Of a stretch of DNA of 64,000 bases, positions 46,701 through 58,412 are shown piece by piece. The notes beneath the pieces were generated by a model. That model was not told where the DNA came from. It did no database searches and saw only the letters and a program-made list of their open reading frames with translations. The stretch comes from Eudorina sp. 2006-703-Eu-15 (taxonomy: Eukaryota; Chlorophyta; Chlorophyceae; Chlamydomonadales; Volvocaceae): assembly GCA_003117195.1 (NCBI GenBank), contig BDSI01000008.1, positions 1,145,570 to 1,209,569 on the forward strand. The letters are read 5' to 3'. Numbering within the stretch: position 1 is the stretch's first letter; each line of letters starts with the position of its first letter. Position numbers and translations under genes: made by a program.

Positions 46701-49700
46701 ACGTATGCCTGCCCCGAACGGATCTTTCTCGTCGCCGTACACTTACCTTCAGATGCTACCACGCACCCGCCACCACCTGCCGTACACCTGCCGTACAACT
46801 ACCGCCCGCCGCTTCTCAGGTTCTCGCCACCAGCCAGTACCCGGGGGGCGCCCGCTGGCCCGAGGGCAACGCAGACGCCGTACGGCTGATGTCCTGGGTG
46901 CTGGAGAACCCCAAGCTGCGGCACGTGAGTGGACGGGGTCCCGCCCTTCCCCCATCTCTACCCCACCTAGTGGAGCCGCCTATATGTCAGGCAGCAGCGC
47001 GCTTTCGGGCTGCCTGCGGGGGACCCGTCCGGCGGTAGCGTCGTGCATTAATGGTGTAAACCCCATCCAGCCTTCCGGGGCGTCGTTGTAGCGACACGAC
47101 AAGTCCAATCGCTGCTGACACGATCCTTTTCCCATGGACGTGTGGGGTGTGGCAGCTGTGAACGGCAGCTGTGAACGGCAAGCGTTTTGCCAGGTCAGGT
47201 CGGCGCGGCCCCCCGCCTGCGCCGTCACCACCACCGCGCCTCATCACCGCCGTTGCGGCCCGCGCCGGGAGGGACATTGGCTTCTACCCCCTTGGTTGGC
47301 AGCAGGGTACTTACTGGTGGCTGATCAGCCCCTGCATGCCGTGACGTACACAGGTAAACCACGTGCTGATCCTGCCGGCCGACCAGCTCTACCGGGCTGA
47401 CTTTGAGAGCCTCGTCACCTACCACCAGAAGCAGGTGGGGGCCGCCGTACGACAACAAGAAGGCAACACGGGGGCACCATGCCAACGCGCGGGTGAAACC
47501 TCGGATTGGAGGGATTGGCCCTCGGGAGGGGTTGGCCCTCGCTCAGGCGTGACCCGCGGGTCACAGCGACGTCCGTCTCACTGACCCGGTCACCCGCTTT
47601 CATACGGCCTGCACATTGACCATTACACTTCTCCATACCTCTCCTTTTTTTCGCGTGTGCAGCGTGCCGTGGTGACGGTGGTGACCCATGGGGCGGCCGA
47701 GAACCAGGTGGCCGACCTGGGGGTGCTCAAGGTAACAATACTGTTGGCAGGGCCCCGGGGTTAAATTGAGAAAAATGAATAAACCCGTAGAACGAACCCG
47801 GGCACACCCAGCATAACTCAGGGCCCCGGGGTAACCGAGGGATGCGACATGGGGGAGTAAGTTCCGGGGGTAGCGCTGTGCGCCTGTGCTGGTCAGGACC
47901 TTCCCATAAGGCCTCCGTCGTCGGCATCTTCCGTGTTCAGTGTGTACGGCAGTGCGCGGGGGGGGGTTGGGGTCGCGGATGTCTCCCTGGCATCTGCGGA
48001 GGAAGCAGATCGACCGATGACACTCGCATGGGGATGCGGTCGGACTTGTCGCCGTACATACTATACGGCAACCTGTACGGATGCACCCACGCCGTACAAC
48101 ACCCGCGTCACCTGTACGGCAGGTCGACCCTGACACCCTGGAGATGGTGGACTACGTGGAGAAGCCGCGGGGGGCCCGGGAGCGGGAGGTGGGTCTGTGA
48201 GGGGGTTGGGGTTGGGAAAAGATAAGAGTTGGCCTTGGTGGGATCGCTTTCATTGCGGTAGTCGTTGGTGGCCTTGGTGTGACCTCTGGTGACCTGCTAA
48301 CCTACTCCTTTTATGTTTTGCTTCACCTACTCACCCAACACTCAACCACCTGACCACACCCTCCCCTGGATCCCATCCCCCTCCCCCCCCCCCCGGAGCA
48401 CGCAGGCCTTCCGTCTGTCCGGCGAGCTGGCCGACCGCCTAGCAGAGGGGCAGCCCTTCCTGGCCTCATGTGGCATCTACGTCTTCGAAAAGAAGGTGAG
48501 GGGCCGTGCGCGCGCGCAGTGTACACGACGGCGGCTTTCCCCGCATGCCGTACTTGCGGAACTTGTCGTACATGCGTTTCGCCGTACATGCCTGTGATGC
48601 GCACGTGAGCGGCAGAAAGCGGCAATCGCCACAAGAGCGGCCGTGCGGCGGCCGGACTGGAACCACACAAGGACGCGACCCACACGCGCGCGCGCGCTGT
48701 CGCAATCTCGCAAACGGGCTTTCGAATCCCGCGCATGGCTGCATGTCGTTGTCTCCAGACCGACTGTGAGGTGTGGCGTGATCAATGCTTGATCCATTGC
48801 CGTACCATTGCCGTACCGCTATGCGCTGCCGCGGGTGATTATTGGCGCGGTGCTGTGCTGTTCTGACCGTCCGGGGGAAGCCCGCCGCGTCCACACCGAT
48901 GCTGTTGGCGGGGTTGTTGTCGGGGCCCCTCGGCCGCGCGGGCTTGGTAGGCCAGCGGAAGAGGATGGGTTTTCCATCCCGGAAGCCGGGGACCCCGAGG
49001 GAGAGGGCAGAGGGGTGTGTGCACTCGAATCTTTCTACCGCCCCTGAGCCCCAAGCCCAACCCCACCTCGCCGCCTTTACAGCGCTGCACCCCTCCGGGT
49101 GCACCGCAGGGCGCATCGCGTCCGCTTGGTGTTTCCCGGGTGTACGCTCCCATCCATTGCCGTACAAAACCGTACATCCGCTCTCACGTGTTTTCCCCCA
49201 CGCCCCGCCCTCCGGCGTGTCTTTCGCTTCGATCCACGCGCCGCCCCCACCCGCCCCTATCCCCGCCCCCACCCCCACGCCCACGCCCACCCCGCACCGC
49301 CATCCGGCCAGTTCCTGCTGCGGCTGCTTCGCGAGCACCCCCGCGCCCACAACTTCGGCGCGGATGTGCTGCCGCTGGTGCCGGAGATGGCGGAGGGGGA
49401 GCGGCGCCGCTGGGAGGAGGAGCGGCGGGGGCAGCGGAAGCGGGTCGCACCCGAGGGCGGCGGCGAGGAGAAGGAGGAGGATGAGGAGAAGGAGGAGGAG
49501 GGGGGCGACATCCCCCACCGGGTGTGTGTGTGTGTGTGTGCGTGTGCGTGTGCGTGTGCGTGTGCGTGTGCGTGTGCGTGTGCGTGTGCGTGTGCGTGTG
49601 CGTGTGCGTGTGCGTGTGCGTGTGCGTGTGCGTGTGCGTGTGCGTGTGCGTGTGCGTGTGCGTGTGCGTGTGCGTGTGCGTGTGCGTGTGCGTGTGCGTG

Positions 49701-52700
49701 TGCGTGTGCGTGTGCGTGTGCGTGTGCGTGTGCGTGTGCGTGTGCGTGTGCGTGTGCGTGTGCGTGTGCGGGGGTATGGTGTATCCGGGCTTCCGAGGCA
49801 TCAGGGAGTCTCCGACGACTCATGGAGACACTCTTCAAATTTCCGCATCCCGACATCAAGGAGACCTACAACGTCATCGTCGCTGTACCCCTCGGCTTCC
49901 CCTTTCCCCTCCAATCGGACCGTTGCTCTGGCAGCAGCGCCGCAGCTTCAACATGTCTACCGATGCTCACATACGGTACCCCTCCCCCTTCCCCCCTCCC
50001 CCCTAACCCCCCTTCCCCACTCCCCCCTCCCCCCCCCTCCCCCCCTCCCCCCCTCCTTCCCCGTCAGGTGATGACCTGGCGCATGCCCGGCTACTGGGCT
50101 GACGTGGGCGCCTCCCTCCGCACCTTCGTGGGGGCCACCCTGGAGTGCAGCCTCCGGCCCCCTGGAGCGGACAGCCCCTTCGACCAGTTCGCCTACCACG
50201 ACCTGGTGCTCACGGTGGGGGCGGAGGGGGCGGAGGGGGCTGAGGGGGGGGAAGGGAGTGGGGAGTGGGGAGTGGGGATTGGGGATTGGGGAGTGGTGGG
50301 ATGGTGGGATGGTGGGATGGTGGGATGGTGGGAATGGTGGGTTGGGGATCGGTGGGGCGGGAGCTGGGGGCGGGGGTTGCGTTAGGTGGGGGCTGAAGGT
50401 TGGGCCGGGAGGCGACGGGACACGGGAGGGGGTTGGTGCCCTAGGAGGTTGAGGGGTCCTGAGGTTGTGGGGTAGAGCGAATGTGTCGGCGGGTACTGGA
50501 GCCGGGGGCGTTGGCGGGGGCGGCAAGGGGGGGGGGTTGAGTTCGTGGGTGCTGGACGCTGTTCTGTCCACCAATGTCCTACACCCCCGCCTCCCTCCCT
50601 ACTTCTCCCCGCCCCCAGGGCGCTCTGGCGCTGCCCCCCACCGACCTGCAGTCCTGCCGCATCCACCGCTCCGTCATCTCCCCGGGGGGCCGCATCACCG
50701 GGGCCACCATCAGCGGCTCCGTGGTGGGGCCCCGGGCCATCATCGGTGAGCGCTCGGTGTGTTTGTGTGTGGGGGGGGGGACCTACCATCATCGATGAGA
50801 GCCGCAGGGTGGGGTGGGGTGTACTACTGTACTTAGCTCGTCGCTTGGCTGCTTGGTGGATGCCATGGAGGGGGGGAGCCGCAGCGGGAGGGAGAGGGGG
50901 CTGGGTGGGTGGGTGCTGGATGGGGAATCGAGGGCGAGGCGGCCGAAGGGGTGGTCCGGGTCCGATGACGGAACGCCCGCCCGCCCGCCCGCCCGCCCGC
51001 CCGCCCGCCTGCCCGCCCGCCTTCCCGCCCGCCTTCCTGCCCGCCTGCCTTCCCGCCCGCCCGCCTTCCCGCCCGCCCTCCCGCCCGCCCGCCCGCCTTC
51101 CCGCCCGCCCGCGTTCCCGCCCGCCCGCCTTCCCGCCCGGCCGCCCGCCCGCCCTCCCTCCCGCCCGCCCTCCCGCCCGCCCGCCCGCCCTCAGGCTCCG
51201 GTGTGGTCATCCGCGACAGCCTCATCATGGGAGCGGACTACTACGAGGAAGACCTGGAGGTTAGCGGTTGGCAACAGTTGGCAGTTGGCAGTTATCGGAG
51301 TTAGTTGGGGGTTTTCTACGCCTGGGATGGCGGCGTGCGCGCGTGCGCCAGTTTGAATCATGACGAGCGAACGGGGGCACCGGAGCACCCGACCTCAGCA
51401 GCCTCCCGCCCTCTGACGACCTCGCCCTCCATCTCCTTTCGTCTCTCTATCTCTCCCCCCCTATGCCCCTAATGGTACCGTACCTCGCCATGACCCCGGT
51501 CCCCGCTTGGCATCCTCCACTCCCGCCCTGCACTCCGATGGTGCGCCGCGTGGCGGTGGACGCCCCCACAGATGGGTGCCAGCGGCCTGCCGGGGACGGA
51601 TTCGGAGCTACAGCAGCAGCAGCAGCAGCACCGCGACCTGAACCCTGAGGGTGGGTGGGTTGCCTGGGTGGGTGGGTGGGTGGGTGGGCAGCTGGCACCG
51701 CCCCCCCTCCCGCAGCCCGGCCAGCAGCCAACGCGGTGGACACGGCCTGCCCAGGTGCCGAATCACTGTGTCACGTCCCCTCCCTGCTCGCCCCGCTCAC
51801 CGTGCCTTCGTCGACGGATCTGTGCCTTGGCAGTCGACGCACTTTGAATATGTCTGCCATTTTCGTACACCCCTCCGCCTTCCTCTCGAGAACAGTGTTC
51901 CGCCGGATCCGACCGCCCTGGCAGACAGCGCAGTATGTACCATGTACACCGCCAACTCGCCGTACACCCCGCCTCCCTCGGCGCCCTCCCTGCCTCCCCG
52001 TCTCCCTTCCTTCATACGGCGCCCTCCCGTCCTATCTTCCCGCCTCCCCCTGCCTCCCCTCTCCCATGGGTGCAGAGGCAGCCGGGGAGCTTCCGGTGCC
52101 GCCCATGGGCATCGGCTCGGGCAGTGTGGTGGAGGGCGCCATTATCGATAAGAACGCGCGCATCGGCCGCAACTGCATCATCGCCAACCGCGCGGGTGGG
52201 TTGGCGCTGGTTGGGTGCTGGTTGGGTGGGTAGGCGGGTGGGTAGGCGGGTGCGCTCCTGCATCCTTGCCCTTCCCTTCCCCTACCGTCGTCTGCTGTCC
52301 TTCCGTCCTGTATCCCAGTATTCGTTCGTTCCGTCGTACGCCTTCGTACTGCAAGATACGGGATACGGGATGTATCCAACACGCCTTGTTACGTTTCCCG
52401 AGGGACGAACCCCGGCGCGTTCGTTTGTCCTCGCCGAAGAGTGAAACCCGCGCGTGTGGCGGGCTGGATGGTTTCAACTGTCAAGTGCCCCAGCAACAGC
52501 AAACCATTCATCCATCCATCCAATGGTTCCATTCATTGCAAGACAAGTCAGCAGCCAATGTATCCCTTCGTGGGGTGTCCTCCGCAGCACTTCCTTCCTC
52601 AACTCGTGCACAAGGGAGCCTTAACTTGTGTGTTAGCAAGGAGAAAAGCTGAGCCGCGAATAAGCAGAACCGTGTCCAACTTGTGTGTGTGTGTGTTACA

Positions 52701-53160
52701 TGGTTGGGGGTACATACCCCATACCTGTACAACTACCCGTACGAGCCGTTGGCCCAAGGGCACACAGAAACGCCTAAAAGTACGCGCATGACAATTCACT
52801 AGCAGAAGAAAGAAGGAGACTACTACCGTCCGAAAGGGACAATTGAGTTGCGGTGGGCCCACATGCGCTCTTAACTTGTGCATTGCCTTGCATGGGAAGG
52901 GACGCCGCGCTGCCACTCTTTTTCTTGTCGCTGTGACCGTCGTCCTGGAAACAATACACCTCCTACACAGTCACGAGTCACCTCCTCGCCCCTCCTGCTC
53001 CAGCCCCTCGTTCGCTGCCCGCTGTCCGCTGTCCTGCCCCGCCCTGCCCCAAGCAGGCGTGTGGGAGGCCATGGACCGCGTGGGCGTGGGCCTGTGCGTG
53101 CGCGAGGGCGTGCCCATCGTAACCAAGAGCGCCGTACTGTACGACGGCACCGAGCTGTAA
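43716..53160 (+). CDS. ADP-glucose pyrophosphorylase subunit, divergent (16 exons)
   Basis: Exons: 43716-44046, 45195-45324, 45553-45642, 45979-46042, 46820-46924, 47354-47434, 47663-47731, 48123-48188, 48406-48495, 49312-49521, 50068-50214, 50619-50745, 51195-51259, 51572-51650, 52076-52195 and 53057-53160. They total 1,878 nt, 625 residues, with all phases consistent. The enzyme family makes ADP-glucose from glucose-1-phosphate and ATP for starch in the plastid. Landmarks: residues 125-140 [69 protein letters not shown] (~246-257), VEKPRG (~302), [44 protein letters not shown] and [13 protein letters not shown]. The first exon is Arg/Ala/Ser-rich like a plastid transit peptide; its choice is inferred from a GTAAGG donor in matching phase. 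The G-T-R-L of the nucleotide loop is replaced by ESDRRL, and KRAKPAVP is KRALPAVP. An acidic insert (~385-408) and a Gln-rich insert (~538-545) lengthen the protein. It may be a regulatory (large-type) subunit. Confidence 0.9.
44366..44452 (+). mobile_element. Degenerate solo LTR of the TRIM family in AGPase intron 1
   Basis: Begins TGTAGTAGGTGTCGTACA and ends CTGCTACA, matching the 18984-19083 LTR with a deletion of about 13 bp near the 3' end. No exact target duplication remains (ATGGG against GCGGG). Confidence 0.75.
45643..45978 (+). other. GC-AG intron of the AGPase gene
   Basis: The donor is GCAAGT instead of GT. With it, the exon ends SLN plus AG and the next exon supplies G, giving the family-typical SLNR followed by [11 protein letters not shown]. 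The interior is an irregular GGGGC array (45676-45790). Confidence 0.75.
49522..49769 (+). repeat. (GTGTGC)n array starting at a splice donor
   Basis: Starts as GTGTGT and continues as about 40 GTGTGC hexamers. The first GT is the donor of the exon 49312-49521, so every unit offers another GT in the same phase (6-bp unit). Confidence 0.95.
50971..51190. repeat. (CCCGC)n-type array in AGPase intron
   Basis: CCCGCCCG and TTCCCGCCCGCC units fill the 3' half of the intron 50746-51194 and act as its pyrimidine-rich tract up to the acceptor. Confidence 0.9.
52638..52870. repeat. Dispersed repeats C (copy 2) and D (copy 2) in AGPase intron
   Basis: 52638-52678 repeats the block at 11837-11878. 52805-52870 is the inverted partner of 26084-26165. 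The intron 52196-53056 contains no coding signal. Confidence 0.65.
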
Positions 53161-54989
53161 TGCGACACGTTCAGCAGATGGGATCCATCCGGTCAGCAGC
53201 TCAGCTTAAGCTTAGGTCGACAGCATGAAGATGCCAACACAGCAGCGTGCGCGGTAATGGATTTGCGAGCGGGGCAGGGACGGAGCCGCGAAGCGTGAGG
53301 GCGCCGACGATGTCGCGCCTTGCCGATGGCGTGTGCGGGAGTTCTTGGGAGGGCGGATGGTTCGGTGGTGGGGCACGGCACAGTGAAACTCACCTCGCTG
53401 TCCGGTGTCTAGAGGACGGCGAGACGGGAGATTCGGTGGTGTCGCCCTGGCTTCCTGCGCCCATCGTCCATCCGCCCCTGCCCGAGAGCCCGACCTGTTG
53501 GCTGCTGCTATCGAAATGGGGACGCCTTCACCCAAGTGGGTCGTGGCTAGGTGGGTCGTTGTCAGGTGGAGCGTAGCTAGGTGACGTGCGCGCTCGCATT
53601 CCTTAACGTTTGGGTGTGGAGGGGTGAGATGGCGGCGGGGTTCGAGCCCCGTGCTCGCTGCGGCGAGGAGTCCGTTGGTACGGCGGCCCAAAGCACGTGT
53701 CTCCATCACGGACCTTCATGCATGCGTGCGTACGTCAATGTACGGAATGGAAGGAGCGTCGGGGTCGGGAGGGACGAGCTTTTGAATCTGGTGGGGGTGA
53801 TGCCCTTCACGGCGGGCAAGCAAGTCACCCCTGGACCCTCAATCTGTCGGCCGCCGGGTTTTGGGGGGTCCCGGGGGTAATAGGACGGATATGGCGTGGC
53901 GGCGGCCTGTCCTGCTGCCCAGGAGGGCTCTCCTGCCACCCGACGGGCGCACAACGCCGCTCCCATTCCTCATAAGTGCGCTCCCATTAGAAGTCGGTTG
54001 CAGTAGTCATGGTTATGACATCGAGTGCGCAGCAGTTGCAACGTTAGTTGACGACAAGTTGCGGTCGGCGATGTGGTCGTACTGCTCCCGGGGGGCACCG
54101 GTTGAGCTCCCGGCGGGGGAGGGGGGAGATACCCACTGTCCCTAGCTACCCTGGCAGGTAGCAGCCGACGTGCCGTGAGCCGCATGGCGCACGTCACCGA
54201 GTGACCCGTGGGTCTCCGAGTGACCCGTGGGTCTCCTCGCTGTAACCAGCGGTTCTCATATGGGCCCACGCCACACCCACTGACCGGCGGGAAAACGTTC
54301 GACAGCTAGACGCGGCGCGCGACGCAGCACAGAATACGTGCTACGGATGCGATCTACAATACGTGCTATGCAGATAGAGCACCCAGTGCCAGCAGAGCCA
54401 GCAACAGCTAGTACATGGTGCCACCGACCACACATCGCGCCACATCGGGCCTCACCCTGTTTGACCCGCAGCAGCGGTTGCCGGCGTTGCGGTTCGTCGG
54501 ATCACCGACATGCACATGCAGCGTGTTGCAGCCCTTGCGGCGCCAGGCAGCTAGCGCCGCACCTAAGCATGGATGCACCTAACACCGATGACCCGCGGGG
54601 TCGGCTGTAACTTCCTTAATAATACGGTAATGGATGCAACCGGATACAATTGCATCTCCAACGCCTACCGTTGCTGGCTCTTCACTGCCCGTCCTTTTGG
54701 GTTCCAATAACGGATTGTTTGGCTTCTGGAACGTCCGAATTGTGACTAACGAGGGCGCGGAGGACATGCAGGGACGGCGACGCAGTCCCTTGCAATCGGG
54801 CGCCCTGATGTCCACAAAACACGCCCAAGGATTTCGGTGTTGCGACCTTCATAAACCAGCCGCGCGATCTAACATATCACAAACAACAGGCGAGTACACA
54901 AGCAAGGATGCAATAGAAACGCAATAGGACCTGGTCGTGGACCGAACCGTGAAAGACGACCGGCTGAGGAATGGGATAGTACTTCACGA
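53161..54989. other. Intergenic, AGPase 3' side
   Basis: No gene is recognised. It includes the palindromic GAGTGACCCGTGGGTCTC tandem pair (54199-54236) and a reversed terminal motif of the GTTACAGCGG family (54588-54613). Confidence 0.5.
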
Positions 54990-55049
54990 GCTACGCAAAA
55001 GCAGTTCGTGTTCTTGGGGGCCTTTGGTCAGTGCCTGGGAGCAGTCGAG

Positions 55050-55690
55050 GGACATGCTTGTGTCCCAGCTGTGCGTGCAGGACAGCGCCGCGTGCCGTGC
55101 GGTCATCGAGCGTGCCATGCTGGTGTTGTGGCCCCTGCACCACACTGGGGAAATGGGTGATGGTGCGGCGGCTGCCTCCGCCGCCACGGGTGCACTTCCC
55201 ACTTCGCCCAACCACGCGGTGGCGAAGCCGCCACCGTGCATGTTCACAGCGGCGGGCAAGCCCCACACGACCGGGGGCGCGGCCACAGCATACCCCGATG
55301 GGGACACATTGCTCACCGGGATCGCATATGACACGGTTGGGGCGTATGAATATGGTGCTGGAGGCCAAGCGCCAGGAGCCGTGTAGAGAGGTAGGGGTCC
55401 AGGCACTTGTCCTCCGGCACCACATACACCGTGTCATATGCGATCCCGGTGAGCAATGTGTCCCCATCGGGGTATGCTGTGGCCGCGCCCCCGGTCGTGT
55501 GGGGCTTGCCCGCCGCTGTGAACATGCACGGTGAAGCCGCCACCGCGTGGTTGGGCGAATTGGGAAGTGCACCTGTGGCCGTGGAGGCAGCCGCCGCATT
55601 ACCCATTTCCCCAGTGTGGTGCAGGGGCCACAACACCAGCATGGCACGCTCGATGACACGTACAGCTGGGACACATGCACATGCCCGCGC
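55050..55690. repeat. Inverted repeat of a protein-coding-like fragment
   Basis: Left arm about 55050-55342 and right arm about 55423-55690 are reverse complements with few mismatches, separated by an 80-bp spacer. Both arms, read outward-in, encode the same peptide series: an IERAMLVLWPLHHTGEMG segment, a GALP.SPNHAVA segment, and MFTAAGKPHTTGGAATAYP then GDTLLTGIAYDTV. The minus-strand copy extends on both sides (VVPEDKCLDPYLSTRLL and a Asp-rich DLDEDDLDDGDG segment). The family is not recognised. Confidence 0.8.
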
Positions 55691-56430
55691 TGACCTCGAC
55701 ATCGGCGAGGTCCGGCCAATGCCGTCCCCGTCGTCCAGGTCGTCCTCGTCCAGATCGACCAGCTGCTCGCATGATGTATGTTCTGCATTGTCCAGTTGTG
55801 TTTCTGGGGTTGTCCTCCGGGGAGCACATTTAACGGATCTGCGGTGGCGGATGGCGCCTACTCTCTTTCGATTTGCAAATAAAATGAGAAGATGATAATG
55901 GCCCTCCGTTTTTTGTTGGCGTGCTCAGAATGCCACCGTTTGTAAAGATGTTGTGGGAGTGATGTGCGTGGCAATCCTATCTACTTACAGCACCATAACT
56001 ATGCAAGGAGCTCACCAGAATGATAGCATTTCGGCACGCGTAGGATGTGCACGGTTTTGCGACATGGTGAGTCCAGGAGGCGTCACATATGCGTCACGGT
56101 GTCACTGCAGGCGTACGACGAGGCGCCACGTCTGTGGGTTCCACGCACCGAGGCATTACCGTTTGAGCCGCGCCGAAGCAGCGTCGTTCTAAAGTTGCCA
56201 TTTTTACAATTAGCTCTCCTACGAATAGCTCAAGCATGCACCTCCAAACAACAGCTGCCTTGCAGTGACGTCCTTTGACATCAATGGCCTGTACAGGTTA
56301 CGTCAATGCGGCCCTGCACTCCCAACAGATATTACACACGTTGTTAGATGGAACCAGAGGAGTTGACCAGTTGCACGCGATACAGTAATCCGTACTCTGT
56401 CGGGATTGAACTCAGCCGGTGAATTGCGAA
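55691..56430. other. Intergenic, no gene recognised
   Basis: Contains the outer flank of the inverted gene fragment and unremarkable sequence up to the U6 gene. Confidence 0.4.
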
Positions 56431-56431
56431 A

Positions 56432-56532
56432 AAAATTTGGAACCATTTCTCGATTTGTGCGTGTCATCCCTGCGCGGGGGCCATGCTAATCTTCTCTGTA
56501 TTTTTCCAATTTTAACAGTTGTGCCGAAGCAC
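56432..56532 (-). ncRNA. U6: U6 spliceosomal snRNA
   Basis: The minus strand carries a 5' stem-loop GTGCTTCGGCAC, then AAAATTGGAA, the invariant ATACAGAGAAGATTAGCATG, GATGACACGC, and ends TGGTTCCAAA followed by a run of seven T. The ACAGAGA box pairs with 5' splice sites in the spliceosome. The first two thirds are close to the plant/algal consensus. One visible change is AAAAATACAGAG where many U6 genes have CGATACAGAG. Confidence 0.93.
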
Positions 56533-56552
56533 GTCAAATTTGCAAATCTATC

Positions 56553-56563
56553 AATATATATAC
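56553..56563 (-). promoter_or_regulatory. TATA box of the U6 gene
   Basis: GTATATATATT on the minus strand, 21-31 nt upstream of the U6 5' end, the usual position for Pol III-transcribed U6 genes. A clear upstream sequence element was not identified. Confidence 0.6.
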
Positions 56564-58412
56564 GGTTTTTTACGGCTTTCCAAGGTCCACGAACTACCGG
56601 TTAGCGAACCCAAAACGTCAGCAGCGACCACCAGCCGCACATCCTTGGGATGAGGGATCATCCTGCGCGATTAGGATGACACCTCGACACGCTGGCCCTC
56701 CCCATGGTTCCATTAACCCCTTAACTCCGCCACGGCCCCATTCGCACTGCGCAGCGAGGAACCGACTGCCACCGCCGCAGCATCACCTAGCTGGAGCCAC
56801 AACCGTTCTGCCTGAGCAAATTGCAATTCGCATGGACCCTGCCTGATTCCAACGGCGCGCACCGCTTCCCTCAGCCATCCACTCAATGTTCGCGGCGTTG
56901 CCGGACCAAGGCGCGGCAGTCTTCATCCCACACGCTGCCGTACGTGATGCCGCAGCCATGTCACCCACTCATTCTTGCCAAGTGCACCTTGTTGGAAATA
57001 TCTGGCATGCAGTACGACAACATACAGTACGACACCGGTGATCCCTTTGGGGTCCGCTGTAACGTTCATTCATTCATTCAACATTTGATGGCTTGCTGTC
57101 GCCAGTTTCAAGTCCATTGGACCCCCGGCCCATGGGCGCCGACCCATGGGCCGTGGCTAGCTATCTAGCTACCGTCCATCCCGTTGCGGGGACCGATCGA
57201 CACCATGTTTCTGCGACAGGCTGCCGCGGGAAAAGACCATTAGATCGCCGCGAGTTTAAGCAGTGCTGCATGATAGCTAGGTCCAGGGAGCTTCGATGCT
57301 CCAGAGGTCTTTTGCGGAGGAGCGGCGCCCTTGGTTGATTTTGTTGTATCGCTCGCACGCGCTGAGCAACACACCTCAACACGCACACTCGGAAATCAAT
57401 CCGTTTGCGTGCGTGTAGCTCTTCCGTGTTTAGTGTTTGCTGTGTGATTTGCCTTGCGGTGGTGGCGCGGTTGCCTTGTTCGCCGCGCCTACATATGGTA
57501 AATATCTTCTTGCAGGTTATATGGTAATTATTTTTGCGCCTGGGTTCGGGCAGGCGGGCGGGTTGCATTTCTAAGCGCACTCGGAAATTCGTTCCCCAGT
57601 CCCTGTTCAAGCGGCCTGCAGGCGCACGATGACGCAGTCGTGGTTTACCGTACTGTTACGTCACCCGGGTGGGTGGCCTCCGCGGCCCGGTGCTCTGCCC
57701 TCAAGCGGCCTGCCGCGTCGCTGAGGACGGAGGCGCACCCGCGGCACCTAGCCGCGAGGGGTGCACGCCTGGGGTGGGGTGCGCGGTGAGAACGCCCCAC
57801 AGGTCCGCACGCGACCACCACATCATGAGTCCGACCACATGTGTCCGACCACATGTCCGAGCACCTAATGACCACAACACGTCCACTCCTCCGTCCATCC
57901 GTCCACCTGAACGTGTGTGCGCCATATCGCCCGCACCACCACACGAGGGCGCGTGGATCCAGGAGGGCATGTCCATCCCGGCGGCGAGGCAGCTCCGGAA
58001 CCACACGATACCTCCACAGCCAGCTACCCAAGACCCAAGGCAGGCAGTGGTGGAGACAACCCCCCCACACACACCCTTCCGGACCTGGGCGGTTATGGGT
58101 GGGCTTCTTGTTAAACACACCCTTCCGGTGCGACCAACGGGAATGAAGCCATGCCGACATGTCCCGCCGCTGCGTGTCAACCCGTGGGGCCTCCCTTCGA
58201 GTCAGAGCTGATAAGCCCAATATGGTTCCCGCTGGCTGTAGCTGCCCTTCGGCGTTCGGCCGCTGTCGCCGCTGGCACTCGTTGAGTCTAGCCACCCCAA
58301 TACGTAGCCGCCGCGGCATAAGTAAGGATGTTCAGCGGATCCCGCGGGTCGTCGGTGACAACCATCGGCATGCTGCCGGCGGGCGACACCGGCCGCTCGT
58401 CACGCCACAAGC
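56564..58412. other. Intergenic, repeats only
   Basis: Includes a reversed terminal motif GGGGTCCGCTGTAACGTTCA (57047-57068) and another near 58332-58360, both of the GTTACAGCGG family, plus a CCATGGGC-rich palindromic stretch (57120-57160). No gene is recognised. Confidence 0.45.

Noticed and set aside
53600..53665. B-box-like GGGGTTCGAGCCCCG suggesting a tRNA
   Set aside because: No A box, acceptor pairing or anticodon arm at the right spacing on that strand.
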